64,000 bases of DNA from Microbaculum marinisediminis (GTDB lineage: Bacteria > Pseudomonadota > Alphaproteobacteria > Rhizobiales > Tepidamorphaceae), in NCBI RefSeq assembly GCF_025397915.1, contig NZ_JALIDZ010000005.1, forward strand, positions 390,301-454,300, given 5' to 3'. This document shows positions 1-9,765 of this stretch, piece by piece (position 1 is the stretch's first letter; the number at the start of each line of letters is the position of its first letter). The notes under the pieces were generated by a model. That model ran no database searches. It had not been told where the DNA came from and saw nothing but the letters and a program-made list of their open reading frames with translations. A program made the position numbers and the translations under genes.

Positions 1-1
1 G

Positions 2-877
2 ATCTTCGCCAACATGATGCTGGTCGGCTTCGCCTGGCAGACGGGGCTGCTGCCCTTGCGCCGCAAGGCGGTCGAGCAGGCGATCCGGCTGAACGGCGCC
101 GCCGTCGACGCCAACCTGCTGGCGTTCGCCGCCGGCCGGCTGCTTGCCGCGCAGCCCGAGCTGTTCCAGGGGCTTGTCGAGGACACGACGAAGCCGGCCG
201 ACATGCCGCTCGACGAGCGCATCGTCTTCCTCGCCAAGGAGCTGATCGCCTATCAGGACGAGGCCTATGCCGAACGCTTCCTGAGGTCCGTCTCGACGGT
301 CCGCGCGGCCGAGGAAAAGCTGAAGGGCGCGAACCTGAAGCTCACCCGGCAGGCGGCGGAATCGCTGTTCAAGCTGATGGCCTACAAGGACGAGTACGAG
401 GTGGCCCGGCTCTACACCGCGCCGGAGTTCCGCGCCGCGCTGGACAAGCAGTTCGAGGGCGGTGGCAGGATCTCGGTCCAGCTCGCTCCGCCGCTTCTGT
501 CGCGCATGGATCCGCGCACCGGCCGGCCGGCGAAGCGGAGCTTCGGTCCGTGGATCTTCCCGGTGTTCGGGATGCTCACCCGGCTGAAGGGCCTGCGTGG
601 CACGCGCTTCGATCCGTTCGGTTACACGGCGGAGCGGCGCGAGGAGCGGGCGCTGATCGCCGAGTTCGAGGCAACGCTTGCGAAGCTCGCCGCCGGACTG
701 GACGCGAAGAAGCTGGGTCTGGCCATCGAGATCGCCAGGGTGCCGGAGCTGATCCGCGGCTTCGGCCCGGTGAAGGCCGCCAATGTCGCCAAGGCGCGGC
801 AGCGCTTCGATGGGCTGAACCGGCGCTGGGACGTGCCGACCGTGGCGACGGGCCCGGTGCTGGAAGCGGCAGAATAG
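2..877 (+). CDS. Indolepyruvate ferredoxin oxidoreductase, C-terminal part (partial)
   Basis: The frame is already open at the window's first bases (I-F-A-N before the first Met), so only the last ~291 residues are present. They match the C-terminal DUF6537-type region of the large fused indolepyruvate:ferredoxin oxidoreductases: the Leu-rich start (MMLVGFAWQTGLLPL), the KLMAYKDEYEVARLY segment and the FGPWIFPVFGMLTRLKGLRGT segment. In this family the full enzyme oxidatively decarboxylates aryl or branched 2-oxo acids to acyl-CoA using ferredoxin. The catalytic TPP and 4Fe-4S domains would lie left of the window. Family assignment rests on recognised segments; substrate is inferred. Confidence 0.8.
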   Translation: MFANMMLVGFAWQTGLLPLRRKAVEQAIRLNGAAVDANLLAFAAGRLLAAQPELFQGLVEDTTKPADMPLDERIVFLAKELIAYQDEAYAERFLRSVSTVRAAEEKLKGANLKLTRQAAESLFKLMAYKDEYEVARLYTAPEFRAALDKQFEGGGRISVQLAPPLLSRMDPRTGRPAKRSFGPWIFPVFGMLTRLKGLRGTRFDPFGYTAERREERALIAEFEATLAKLAAGLDAKKLGLAIEIARVPELIRGFGPVKAANVAKARQRFDGLNRRWDVPTVATGPVLEAAE

Positions 878-892
878 GGATTAGCATAGGGA

Positions 893-1897
893 TCAGCGCG
901 GGAATTCGTCCCGGTAGGCCGGCCATTTCGCCGGACCGCGGCCGTCCTGTCCCGCCTCAAAGACCGCCCGTGCGATCGCGCGGGCGAGGCAGCGGGCGGC
1001 GGCGGCGCCGATGCGCAGCATATCGAGCGTCGGATCCTTCATCGCCGTCCTGCCGGTCGCCAGCGCGAACACCGTATCGCCGTCGAGCGGGGTGTGCACC
1101 GGATGGATGGCCCGCGCCATGCCGTCCTGCGCCATGACCGCCAGCCGCTTCGCCTCGGCCTTGGTGAGGATCGCGTCGGTGGCGACCAGCGCCGGCGTGG
1201 TGGCGGACAGCGCGTCCAGCTTGGAATAGGGCTTCAGCGCCTCCTCCTCGACACGCGATGGCAGGCCGCGACCGCCGAACTCGTCGCCCACCTCCCAGCC
1301 GCCGGCCCAGAAGTGCGGTCCGTCGCCGATCGTCACCCGGCCGACGCAGTTGACCGCGACAATGGCGCCGACCGTGAATCCGTCCTCGGTAACGAGCGAC
1401 GCCGATCCCAGTCCGCCGCGGTGGCGCGCCGTCGTGCATCCCAACCCCGCGCCGACCGAACCGACGGCGAAGTCGACGCCGGCCCGATCGCAAGCCGACC
1501 ATCCGAGGTCGCGATAGGGCGGGAACCGGCCCCAATCCTTGTCGCCGCCGTTGATGAGGTCGAACAGGATCGCCTGCGGTACGATCGGCACCGTCACTGG
1601 GCCGACCGGATAGCCGCGGCCCTTGTCGCGCAGCCAGGCCTGGACCCCGGAGGCGGCGTCGAGGCCGTAGGCCGATCCGCCCGAGATCACCACGGCATCG
1701 ACGCCGGGCACGGTCATCTCGGGGCTGAGCAGTTCGGTGTCGCGTGTGCCGGGCCCGCCGCCGCGCACGTCGACGGACGCGGTGGTCGCCTCGTCGCAAA
1801 GGACGACGGTCGTTCCGGACAGGAGGCCGTCGTCGTCGGCATGGCCGACCAGAAGGCCGGGAACGTCGGTCAGGAGATTGCGGGGGCCGGGAATCAT
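893..1897 (-). CDS. P1 family (S58) peptidase / DmpA-NylC-like hydrolase
   Basis: A 334-residue N-terminal-nucleophile hydrolase of the DmpA/NylC family. It carries the family landmarks GGSAYGLDAASGV (about residues 73-85), a GxGCTTA segment in the middle, ATTPALVATDAILTKAE around residue 232 and HTPLDGDTVFALATG near the C terminus. Related enzymes self-cleave before a Ser/Thr, which becomes the catalytic nucleophile. Here that residue is probably Thr233, preceded by Ala rather than the Asn or Gly of the studied members. The gene converges on the oxidoreductase fragment to its left. It may be an aminopeptidase or amidase; the substrate cannot be read from the sequence. Confidence 0.85.
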   Translation of the reverse strand: MIPGPRNLLTDVPGLLVGHADDDGLLSGTTVVLCDEATTASVDVRGGGPGTRDTELLSPEMTVPGVDAVVISGGSAYGLDAASGVQAWLRDKGRGYPVGPVTVPIVPQAILFDLINGGDKDWGRFPPYRDLGWSACDRAGVDFAVGSVGAGLGCTTARHRGGLGSASLVTEDGFTVGAIVAVNCVGRVTIGDGPHFWAGGWEVGDEFGGRGLPSRVEEEALKPYSKLDALSATTPALVATDAILTKAEAKRLAVMAQDGMARAIHPVHTPLDGDTVFALATGRTAMKDPTLDMLRIGAAAARCLARAIARAVFEAGQDGRGPAKWPAYRDEFPR

Positions 1898-1960
1898 CGA
1901 GTCTCGTCCGATGCTTGAGTCAGGAACTTCCAGCGGAATCGCAGCCGAGGATACCGGCGC

Positions 1961-2491
1961 TCAGAGCACCTTGTACATGATCGTTGTCGGGTGGAGGCGC
2001 TCTTCGACGGGGTCGCGGCAGAAGTCGGGGATCGTGCCGACGGTGTGGTAGCCGAGCGAGGCATAGAGCGGCTCGGCCATGTCGCCGGTGCGGGTATCGA
2101 GCGTGATCAGGGTCCGGCCGAGACCGGCGGCGTGCCGATGAAGCGCGGCCATCAGCGCCTGCGCGATGCCGCGCCGCCGGTGATCGGGATGGACCAGCAG
2201 CTTGGTCACTTCGGCGCGGTGGGGCTGGTTCGGCGGGGTATCGGTATCGAGCTGCACCGAACCCGCGATCGTGTCGCCAGCACCGGCGATCCAGACGATG
2301 CGGGTGCCCGCGCGGACCGGCGGCAGCACCTTGCCACGCCAGTACGCTTCGGCATCGTCCCGTGAAAACGGCAGCACGAAATTGATGTTGGCGCCGGCAT
2401 GGACGCAGGCATGGAGAAGGCCGGCGAATTCGCCGACGCGCGCCTCCAGATCGGTTTCGGATGCCACCGAGATGGCAGGGGCGTGGTTCAT
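1961..2491 (-). CDS. GNAT family N-acetyltransferase
   Basis: A 176-residue acetyltransferase. The acetyl-CoA pyrophosphate-binding motif A is visible as VTKLLVHPDHRRRGIAQALM, followed by a motif B-like LYASLGYHTVGTIPDF. The ATG at 2491 overlaps the stop of the upstream XRE-cupin gene by four bases (ATGA), so the two genes are translationally coupled and probably form a two-gene operon. A much longer open frame continues upstream but only as a shadow of the regulator gene. The acceptor substrate is unknown. The pairing suggests that the regulator controls this enzyme, an inference from layout only. Confidence 0.85.
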   Translation of the reverse strand: MNHAPAISVASETDLEARVGEFAGLLHACVHAGANINFVLPFSRDDAEAYWRGKVLPPVRAGTRIVWIAGAGDTIAGSVQLDTDTPPNQPHRAEVTKLLVHPDHRRRGIAQALMAALHRHAAGLGRTLITLDTRTGDMAEPLYASLGYHTVGTIPDFCRDPVEERLHPTTIMYKVL

Positions 2492-3063
2492 GTCCGCACC
2501 GTGAAGAGGATATATCGCGCGCCTGTATGACAGGGCGTGACGAATTCGCTGGGTCCGTAGAGCTGGTAGCGCAGGCAGTCGCCGGGTCTCAGGTCGTGCG
2601 CGTGGCCGTCGACGGTCATCCGGAGTTCTCCCTCGATCATTATCAGATGGTGTTCGAGACCCGGTCGCGGCGGGGCGTCGTAGGTGATCCGCGCGCCGGG
2701 CTCCAGGCCGCATTCCAGGCCCTCGCCGGCGAGTGCACCGGCGGGCGGGGAGACGATGCGACGGGTGAAGCCGGTGGTGGTGTCCGTCCAGACGGTCTGG
2801 GCGCCGCGGCGTACCAGGGGGGCGAAATCGTCCTCGACCATCAGCATCAGCCGCGACAGCGTCAGGCCGAAGGCGGTGCAGAGCTTGCCGAGGACGGCCG
2901 CCGTCGGGCTCACCTCGGCGTTCTCCAGCCGGGAGAGCGTGGCGCGGCTCACGCGGCTGCGGGCCGCGAGGCCGTCGAGCGACCAGCCACGTTCGCCGCG
3001 CAGTTCCTTGAGGCGCCGCGCGATACAGGTGTCGATTGACGACGCCGGTTCGGGAGCATCCAT
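2488..3063 (-). CDS. XRE family transcriptional regulator with cupin domain
   Basis: A 191-residue regulator with an N-terminal helix-turn-helix (about residues 15-70: LKELRGERGWSLDGLAARSRVSRATLSRLENAEVSP, shown here in part as ARSRVSRATLSRLEN) and a C-terminal cupin sensor domain (LEHHLIMIEGELRMTV, LRPGDCLRY). The ATG at 3063 is preferred. A TTG at 3099 is in frame but would place a perfect palindrome inside the coding region. That palindrome ends exactly at the ATG, as expected for autoregulation. The gene overlaps the downstream GNAT gene by four bases. Regulators of this type commonly bind a small metabolite in the cupin; the ligand is unknown here. Confidence 0.88.
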   Translation of the reverse strand: MDAPEPASSIDTCIARRLKELRGERGWSLDGLAARSRVSRATLSRLENAEVSPTAAVLGKLCTAFGLTLSRLMLMVEDDFAPLVRRGAQTVWTDTTTGFTRRIVSPPAGALAGEGLECGLEPGARITYDAPPRPGLEHHLIMIEGELRMTVDGHAHDLRPGDCLRYQLYGPSEFVTPCHTGARYILFTVRT

Positions 3064-3087
3064 ATTCGGGAATATCTCCCGAATATG
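3061..3087. promoter_or_regulatory. Perfect inverted repeat at the start of the XRE-cupin gene (probable operator)
   Basis: CATATTCGGGA (3061-3071) and TCCCGAATATG (3077-3087) form a perfect 11-bp inverted repeat around a 5-nt spacer. The minus-strand start codon is the outer three bases of the left arm. A further TTCGGGA half-site lies about 13 bases away, inside the beginning of the gene. Position and symmetry fit a dimeric helix-turn-helix regulator repressing its own gene; binding is inferred. Confidence 0.6.
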
Positions 3088-3262
3088 GGAAAATCTCAAG
3101 AGAGCGGCTCCGGCCCCCGCACCGGCGGCTCTCGCAAGGGATTTGGTCGGCAGAATCCAACCGCCATCGTCGTTGATACAGTCGGTCTTGGTGATCGCGC
3201 GCTATGGTCGGCCGGGATCGGCTTCCTAGTTCTATGGAGATCACGACATCGAGGAGGGGCGG

Positions 3263-3994
3263 ATGGTCGGCATTCGTGCGTGGGTTCTCCTGATCGCGAT
3301 ATCGGCCGCGTCCGTTGCGCTGGCCCGGCAGGAGGTCGATCTCGAACTCGTCCTGCTCGCCGATGCCTCGGGCTCGATCGATACCTCGGAGATACGCTTC
3401 CAGCGGCGGGGCTACGCGGCCGCCATTACCCATCCGGAGGTGCTCAACGCCATCGCGGGCGGCCTCCTGCAAAAAATCGCGGTCACCTACGTGGAGTGGG
3501 GCGACCATACCTCGCAGGCGGTGGTCGTGCCTTGGACCGTGATCGACGGCGCCGACGCTGCCCAGGACTTCGCCGACGCGCTCCTGTCGACGCCGCGGCT
3601 CGCCTACGGGCGAAACGCCATCGGCAGCGCGATCCGAAAGGGGCTCGCGCTGATCGAAGGCAACGACATCACGGGCCTGCGGAAGGTGATCGACATCTCC
3701 GCCGACAGCGCCAACAGCTGGAGCGGTCCTTCGATCGAGACGACACGCCAGGAGGCACTGGCGGCCGGCGTGACGATCAACGGCCTGGCGATCCTGTGCC
3801 GCTTGCAGGGCTGCGGCGGACGGCCGGTCGGCTACGATCTGGAGCGCGCTTTCGCGACCCGGATCATCATCGGGCCGGGCAGTTTCGTCGTGACCGTCGA
3901 CGGGGAGACGAGCTTTGCGGAGGCTGTGCGGCGCAAGCTGGTGCTGGAGATCTCCGACCGGGGCGATGGTTTCACCGGAATGACGATCGAGTAG
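3263..3994 (+). CDS. DUF1194 domain-containing secreted VWA-like protein
   Basis: A 243-residue protein with a cleavable signal peptide (about residues 1-21) followed by a von Willebrand factor A-like fold of the DUF1194 family. A MIDAS-type metal motif DASGS is at residues 34-38, and the middle carries VIDISADSANSW and the ITINGLAIL-like strand. The family is typical of Alphaproteobacteria and its role is undetermined. The gene stands alone, reading toward the convergent livK gene with a strong hairpin in between. Confidence 0.82.
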   Translation: MVGIRAWVLLIAISAASVALARQEVDLELVLLADASGSIDTSEIRFQRRGYAAAITHPEVLNAIAGGLLQKIAVTYVEWGDHTSQAVVVPWTVIDGADAAQDFADALLSTPRLAYGRNAIGSAIRKGLALIEGNDITGLRKVIDISADSANSWSGPSIETTRQEALAAGVTINGLAILCRLQGCGGRPVGYDLERAFATRIIIGPGSFVVTVDGETSFAEAVRRKLVLEISDRGDGFTGMTIE

Positions 3995-4002
3995 CGCAAA
4001 AA

Positions 4003-4029
4003 GAAAGCCCGGCGCGAGGCCGGGCTTTC
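4003..4029. terminator. Bidirectional intrinsic terminator between DUF1194 gene and livK
   Basis: An 11-bp perfect stem (GAAAGCCCGGC / GCCGGGCTTTC) with a 5-nt loop sits just after the DUF1194 stop codon and 24 bases beyond the convergent livK stop. A-rich bases precede it (CAAAAA), giving a U-rich tail to transcripts from the right. Confidence 0.8.
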
Positions 4030-4052
4030 CGTATCGGTTGTGGCAGTGCCGA

Positions 4053-5156
4053 TTACTGCATGTAATCGTACTTGCCGTCCTTCCACTCGTAGAACACGTA
4101 GCCCGGCAGGGTCACGTCGCCCTTGTCGTTGAAGGACAGCTTGCCGAGGACGGTGTCGAAGTCGCCGGCGTTGAGCTTCTCGATGACCGCATCATAGTCG
4201 GTCGAACCGGCGGCTTCGGCGGCCTGCGCCCATGCCTGGATCGCGGCGTAGGTGTAGAGTGCGTAGCCCTCGGCCGTCTTGCCGGCCTTCTCCAGTGCCT
4301 CGACGACCGGCGCGGCTTCCGGATTCTTGCGCGGATCCGGCGAGAAGGTCATCAGCGTGCCCTGGCCGGCGTCGCCGGTGATCTGCCAGTACTCGTCGGT
4401 CACCAGCGCGTCACCCGAGACGAGGACGGTATCCATGCCCTGGTCGCGCATCTGGCGGGCCATGAGGCCGGCCTCGGTGTGGTAGCCGCCGACATAGAGA
4501 ACGTCGATGTTCTCCTGCTTCAGCTTGGAGACGAGAGCGGTGTAGTCCTTTTCACCGGCCGTGTAGGCCTCGTAAAGGGCTTCCTGCTTGCCGGCCTCGT
4601 TCATGTACTTCTTGGTCTCGTCGGCAAGCCCCTTACCGTAGGCGGTCTTGTCGTGAACGATGGCGATGTTCTTGTCCTTGAAGTGTTCGGCCAGGAACTT
4701 GCCGGCGGTCTCGCCCTGCTGGTCGTCACGGCCGCAGACGCGATAGGTGCCCGGGCCGGGGCGATTGTCGGTATAGCTCGGGTTCGTCGAAGCCGGGGAG
4801 ATCTGGATGATCCCTTCCTCGGAATAGACCTGGCTGGCGGGGATCGACGAGCCGGAGCAGAAGTGACCGGCCATCAGCGCGATGTTCTTGCCGACCATCT
4901 GGTTGGCGACGGCCACGGCCTGTTTCGGGTCGCAGGCGTCGTCGCCGACTTCCAGAACCAGCTTCTCGCCATTGACGCCACCGGCGGCGTTTATGTCCGC
5001 GACGGCCTGCTCGGCACCGGCCTTCATCTGCGCGCCGAAGGAGGCGTACTGGCCGGTCATCGGGCCCGTCGTGGCGATCGTGATATCGGCAAGAGCGGTG
5101 CCGGACATGAGGACGCCGAACGAAAGCGCCACACCGGTCAACAGATGTTTCTTCAT
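4053..5156 (-). CDS. livK: Branched-chain amino acid ABC transporter, substrate-binding protein
   Basis: A 367-residue periplasmic binding protein of the Leu/Ile/Val-binding family. The start is placed at the ATG at 5156, preceded by GAGGGAG, because a clear signal peptide begins there (KKHLLTGVALSFGVLMSGTALA). The mature part begins DITIATTGPMTGQYA and shows the family segments QMKAGAEQAVADIN, GHFCSGSSIPASQ and ISPASTNPSYTD. It is the last gene of a co-directional liv cluster, separated from it by a small membrane gene and a 124-base gap, and may have its own promoter. It delivers ligand to the LivH/LivM permease; exact specificity is not visible. Confidence 0.9.
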   Translation of the reverse strand: MKKHLLTGVALSFGVLMSGTALADITIATTGPMTGQYASFGAQMKAGAEQAVADINAAGGVNGEKLVLEVGDDACDPKQAVAVANQMVGKNIALMAGHFCSGSSIPASQVYSEEGIIQISPASTNPSYTDNRPGPGTYRVCGRDDQQGETAGKFLAEHFKDKNIAIVHDKTAYGKGLADETKKYMNEAGKQEALYEAYTAGEKDYTALVSKLKQENIDVLYVGGYHTEAGLMARQMRDQGMDTVLVSGDALVTDEYWQITGDAGQGTLMTFSPDPRKNPEAAPVVEALEKAGKTAEGYALYTYAAIQAWAQAAEAAGSTDYDAVIEKLNAGDFDTVLGKLSFNDKGDVTLPGYVFYEWKDGKYDYMQ

Positions 5157-5280
5157 CAGTTTACTCCCTCTCAAAATTTGGGCCGGGTTCGGCCCCTCGG
5201 TTTGTCCGGGACGAAGCCCGGTTAAGAATTTTATTACACGGATCAGAAGCAAAAACCACGGTCTGAGTGCCGCGGCGGAA

Positions 5281-5640
5281 TCAAATGGCGTCCGTTACGC
5301 CGGGGCGTTTCTTCCAACCCAAGAAACCGGCCCGCTCATACAGCCAGCGATACTGGGTGACCATCTGGCGCGCGCGCGTTACGCGAAATCCAAGCCCGGC
5401 GATCGCGAGAAGAATCGCCAGATTGACCAGGTAGTAGTGAAGCGACAGCAGGGTTTCCTGAAACAGCGCGAAATAAAGAAAGCGAACCGCCGAGGTGAGC
5501 AGGATCATGTAGAGGACGATCTGCGCGACCGGACGCCAGGTGATGGCGATCGCGCGGCCCGACAACCACGCGGCGCCGCCGCCGAGGAACACGGTCATAA
5601 AGAGGAAAACGCCGAACGAACTTTCCCAGAGAATGCCCAT
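5281..5640 (-). CDS. DUF6867 family small membrane protein
   Basis: A 119-residue protein with about three hydrophobic segments (SSFGVFLFMTVFLGGGAAWL, IVLYMILLTSAVRFLYFALF, YYLVNLAILLAIAGLGF) and a basic C-terminal tail (LGWKKRP). It sits 10 bases after livF on the same strand. A small gene of this kind is recurrent in liv operons of Hyphomicrobiales and is annotated only as DUF6867. I infer an inner-membrane accessory of the importer; no catalytic motif is seen. Confidence 0.75.
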   Translation of the reverse strand: MGILWESSFGVFLFMTVFLGGGAAWLSGRAIAITWRPVAQIVLYMILLTSAVRFLYFALFQETLLSLHYYLVNLAILLAIAGLGFRVTRARQMVTQYRWLYERAGFLGWKKRPGVTDAI

Positions 5641-5650
5641 CGTCCGCTCC

Positions 5651-7322
<1,672 letters not shown>

Positions 7323-7326
<4 letters not shown>

Positions 7327-8696
7327 CCGTGACCCTCGCCAACATAGTCGCCGGAGATCGCCTTGCGCTGGCCAAGCGATATGGAGGGCTGTCGCGTCGA
7401 TATCAGCCCGCGCGGTCGCCACACCATGATGACGACCATGGCGAGGCCGAAGATCAGCATGCGGTAGTTCGTCGGGTCGAAGTTCTCGCCGAAGATCGCT
7501 TTCAGGAAACTCAGTTCGCGCAGGACCTCGAGACCGCCGATCATGACGACGGCGGCGATGACGACGCCGATCTGGCTGCCCAGGCCGCCGAGCACGACGA
7601 TCGCCAGGATCAGCGCGGACTCGATGAAGGTGAAGGATTCCGGGCTGATGAAACCCTGTCGGGTGGCGAAGAACGATCCGGCGAAGCCGCCGAACATGGC
7701 GCCCGTGGCAAAGGCGGTGAGTTTCGTGCTGGTAGTGTTGATGCCCAGCGATCGGCAGGCGATCTCGTCCTCGCGCAGGGCCTCCCAGGCCCGCCCGACC
7801 GGCAGCCGGCGCAGCCGGAGCGTGACGAAGTTGGTGATCAGGGCGAGGATAAGGATCAGGTAATAGAGGAAGATGATGCGGTGCATCGGGCTGTAGTCGA
7901 GCCCGAAGAAGGCCGCGAAGCCGTCGTCGCCGCGCGTGAATTCCAGGCCGAAGAAGGACGGCCGCGGAATCCCCGAAATGCCGTCCGGGCCGTTGGTGAA
8001 CTCGTACCAGTTGAGCAGCACGACGCGGATGATCTCGCCGAAGGCGAGCGTAACGATGGCGAGGTAGTCGCCGCGCAGCCGCAGGACCGGGAAGCCGAGG
8101 ATGATGCCCCAGAACGCGGCGAGGATGCCGGCGAGCGGCAGACAGATCCAGAAGCCGAGGTCGAAGTAGTGGGCCAGCAGAGCGTAGGAATAGGCGCCGA
8201 CGGCGTAGAAGGCGACGTAGCCGAGGTCGAGCAGGCCGGCGAGGCCGACGACAATGTTCAGGCCCCAGCCCAGCATCACGTAGGTGAGGACCAGGATCGA
8301 CATGTCCATCATGTAGCGATCGGACATCGGCAGGAACGGAAGCACGATCGCGGCGGCGAGGAGGGCCGGGCCGACGACGCTGCCCAGGCGTTCGGCGTGC
8401 CGGGCGAGCGGCCGGCCGCCCGGTCGGCGGTACCACTTTTCCCCGATCGGGAAACGGACGATCTTGCGCCAGACGAAGACGTCGAGCAGCAGTCGCCCCA
8501 CGAACACGACCGCGACGGCGCCGATCACCACCGGCCAGTCGGTGATAATGACGAGGCCGCTGCCGCCGGGCTCGACGGTGGTGCGGAGGCCCATGATCGG
8601 TGCGGCCAGCGCAAGGGCGACGAGTGCGGCAAGCCCCGCGTCCTTGACGGAGTCGGCTATTCCGCGCTCCGGCGGCGGCGAAGAGACCGTCGTCAT
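7323..8696 (-). CDS. livM: Branched-chain amino acid ABC transporter permease LivM
   Basis: A 457-residue inner-membrane permease with about ten hydrophobic segments. It carries the LivM landmarks GLNIVVGLAGLLDLGYVAFYAVGAY and LPVGRAWEALREDEIACRSLGI, the second being the coupling-loop region that contacts the ATPases. The first ~140 residues include three additional membrane segments, as in long LivM forms. Overlaps of four bases with both livH and livG show tight translational coupling. Confidence 0.92.
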
Positions 8697-9628
8697 ACCT
8701 TCTCCACCTCCGGCTTGCCGAGGATGCCGGAGGGAAGGAAGATCAGCACGATCGCGAGGATGGAGAAGGCCGCCACATCCTTGTATTCGATGGAGAAATA
8801 GGCAGACCAGAAAGTCTCGATCAGGCCGATCAGCAGCCCGCCGAGCATCGCGCCCGGCAGCGAGCCGATGCCACCAAGCACGGCGGCGGTGAACGCCTTA
8901 ACGCCGGCGACGAAGCCGATATAGAAGTCGATGACGCCGTAGTAGAGCAGGTACATCATGCCGGCGACGGCGGCGAGCGCCGCGCCCATGACGAAGGTCA
9001 GCGAGATGGTGCGGTCGACATTGACGCCGATCAGGGCGGCCATCTTGCGGTCCTGCTCGCAGGCGCGCTGGGCGCGGCCCAGAGAGGTCTTCGCGATGAT
9101 CAGCGAGAAGGCGACCATGAGAATGAGGGTCGTCGCCACGATCAGGATCTGGATATAGGACAGGTTGACGGCGAAATTGCCCTCGGGGGAAACCTTTTCC
9201 ATGATCGTGAAGTTGCCGGAAATCAGCGGCTGCAGCGGCTTCACGCGCGCGCCCTGGACGACCTGCACGTAATTCTGCAGCACGATAGACATGCCGATCG
9301 CCGTGATAAGCGGCGCCAGACGGAACGAGGTGCGCAGAGGCCGGTAGGCAAGGCGCTCCACGGTCCAGCCGTAGGCGGCGGTCAGCGCCATGGCGATCAT
9401 GAGGACGAGCAGCAGCGCGAAGATCAGAAGCAGAAACGAACTGCCGGCGGTGACACCCAGCAGGATGATGAAGATCAGTGCGATAAACGCGCCGATCATG
9501 AAGATGTCGCCATGGGCGAAATTGATCATGCCGATGATCCCGTAGACCATCGTGTAGCCGATCGCGATGAGCCCGTAGATCGAGCCCAGGGTCACCCCGT
9601 TGATCAGCTGCTGGAGGAAGTACTCCAT
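8693..9628 (-). CDS. livH: Branched-chain amino acid ABC transporter permease LivH
   Basis: A 311-residue inner-membrane permease. The start is the ATG at 9628, giving the usual LivH beginning MEYFLQQLINGVTLGSIYGL; a TTG 54 bases upstream adds only a charged, non-conserved stretch. Conserved features are GMINFAHGDIFMIGAF and the coupling loop RAQRACEQDRKMAALIGVN. It is the first gene of the livHMGF-DUF6867-livK unit, so the operon promoter should lie at about 9630-9760, between it and the convergently oriented end of dctM. Confidence 0.92.
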   Translation of the reverse strand: MEYFLQQLINGVTLGSIYGLIAIGYTMVYGIIGMINFAHGDIFMIGAFIALIFIILLGVTAGSSFLLLIFALLLVLMIAMALTAAYGWTVERLAYRPLRTSFRLAPLITAIGMSIVLQNYVQVVQGARVKPLQPLISGNFTIMEKVSPEGNFAVNLSYIQILIVATTLILMVAFSLIIAKTSLGRAQRACEQDRKMAALIGVNVDRTISLTFVMGAALAAVAGMMYLLYYGVIDFYIGFVAGVKAFTAAVLGGIGSLPGAMLGGLLIGLIETFWSAYFSIEYKDVAAFSILAIVLIFLPSGILGKPEVEKV

Positions 9629-9765
9629 ACCGCTTCTAACCCCCCTGTGTACGTCGCGCTGTTTGTTGGTGCGCTTACGCAAGTTCAGCCTGTTTGTAGG
9701 CCGTAGTACCTCTTATCAAGGCTGCAGGGAGGTGACAATCACACAACTGCCACGGGCCGAGAAAA

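Noticed and set aside
3064..3099. TTG start at 3099 for the XRE-cupin regulator
   Set aside because: It would put a perfect operator-like palindrome inside the coding region, and the added residues are not typical of the family.
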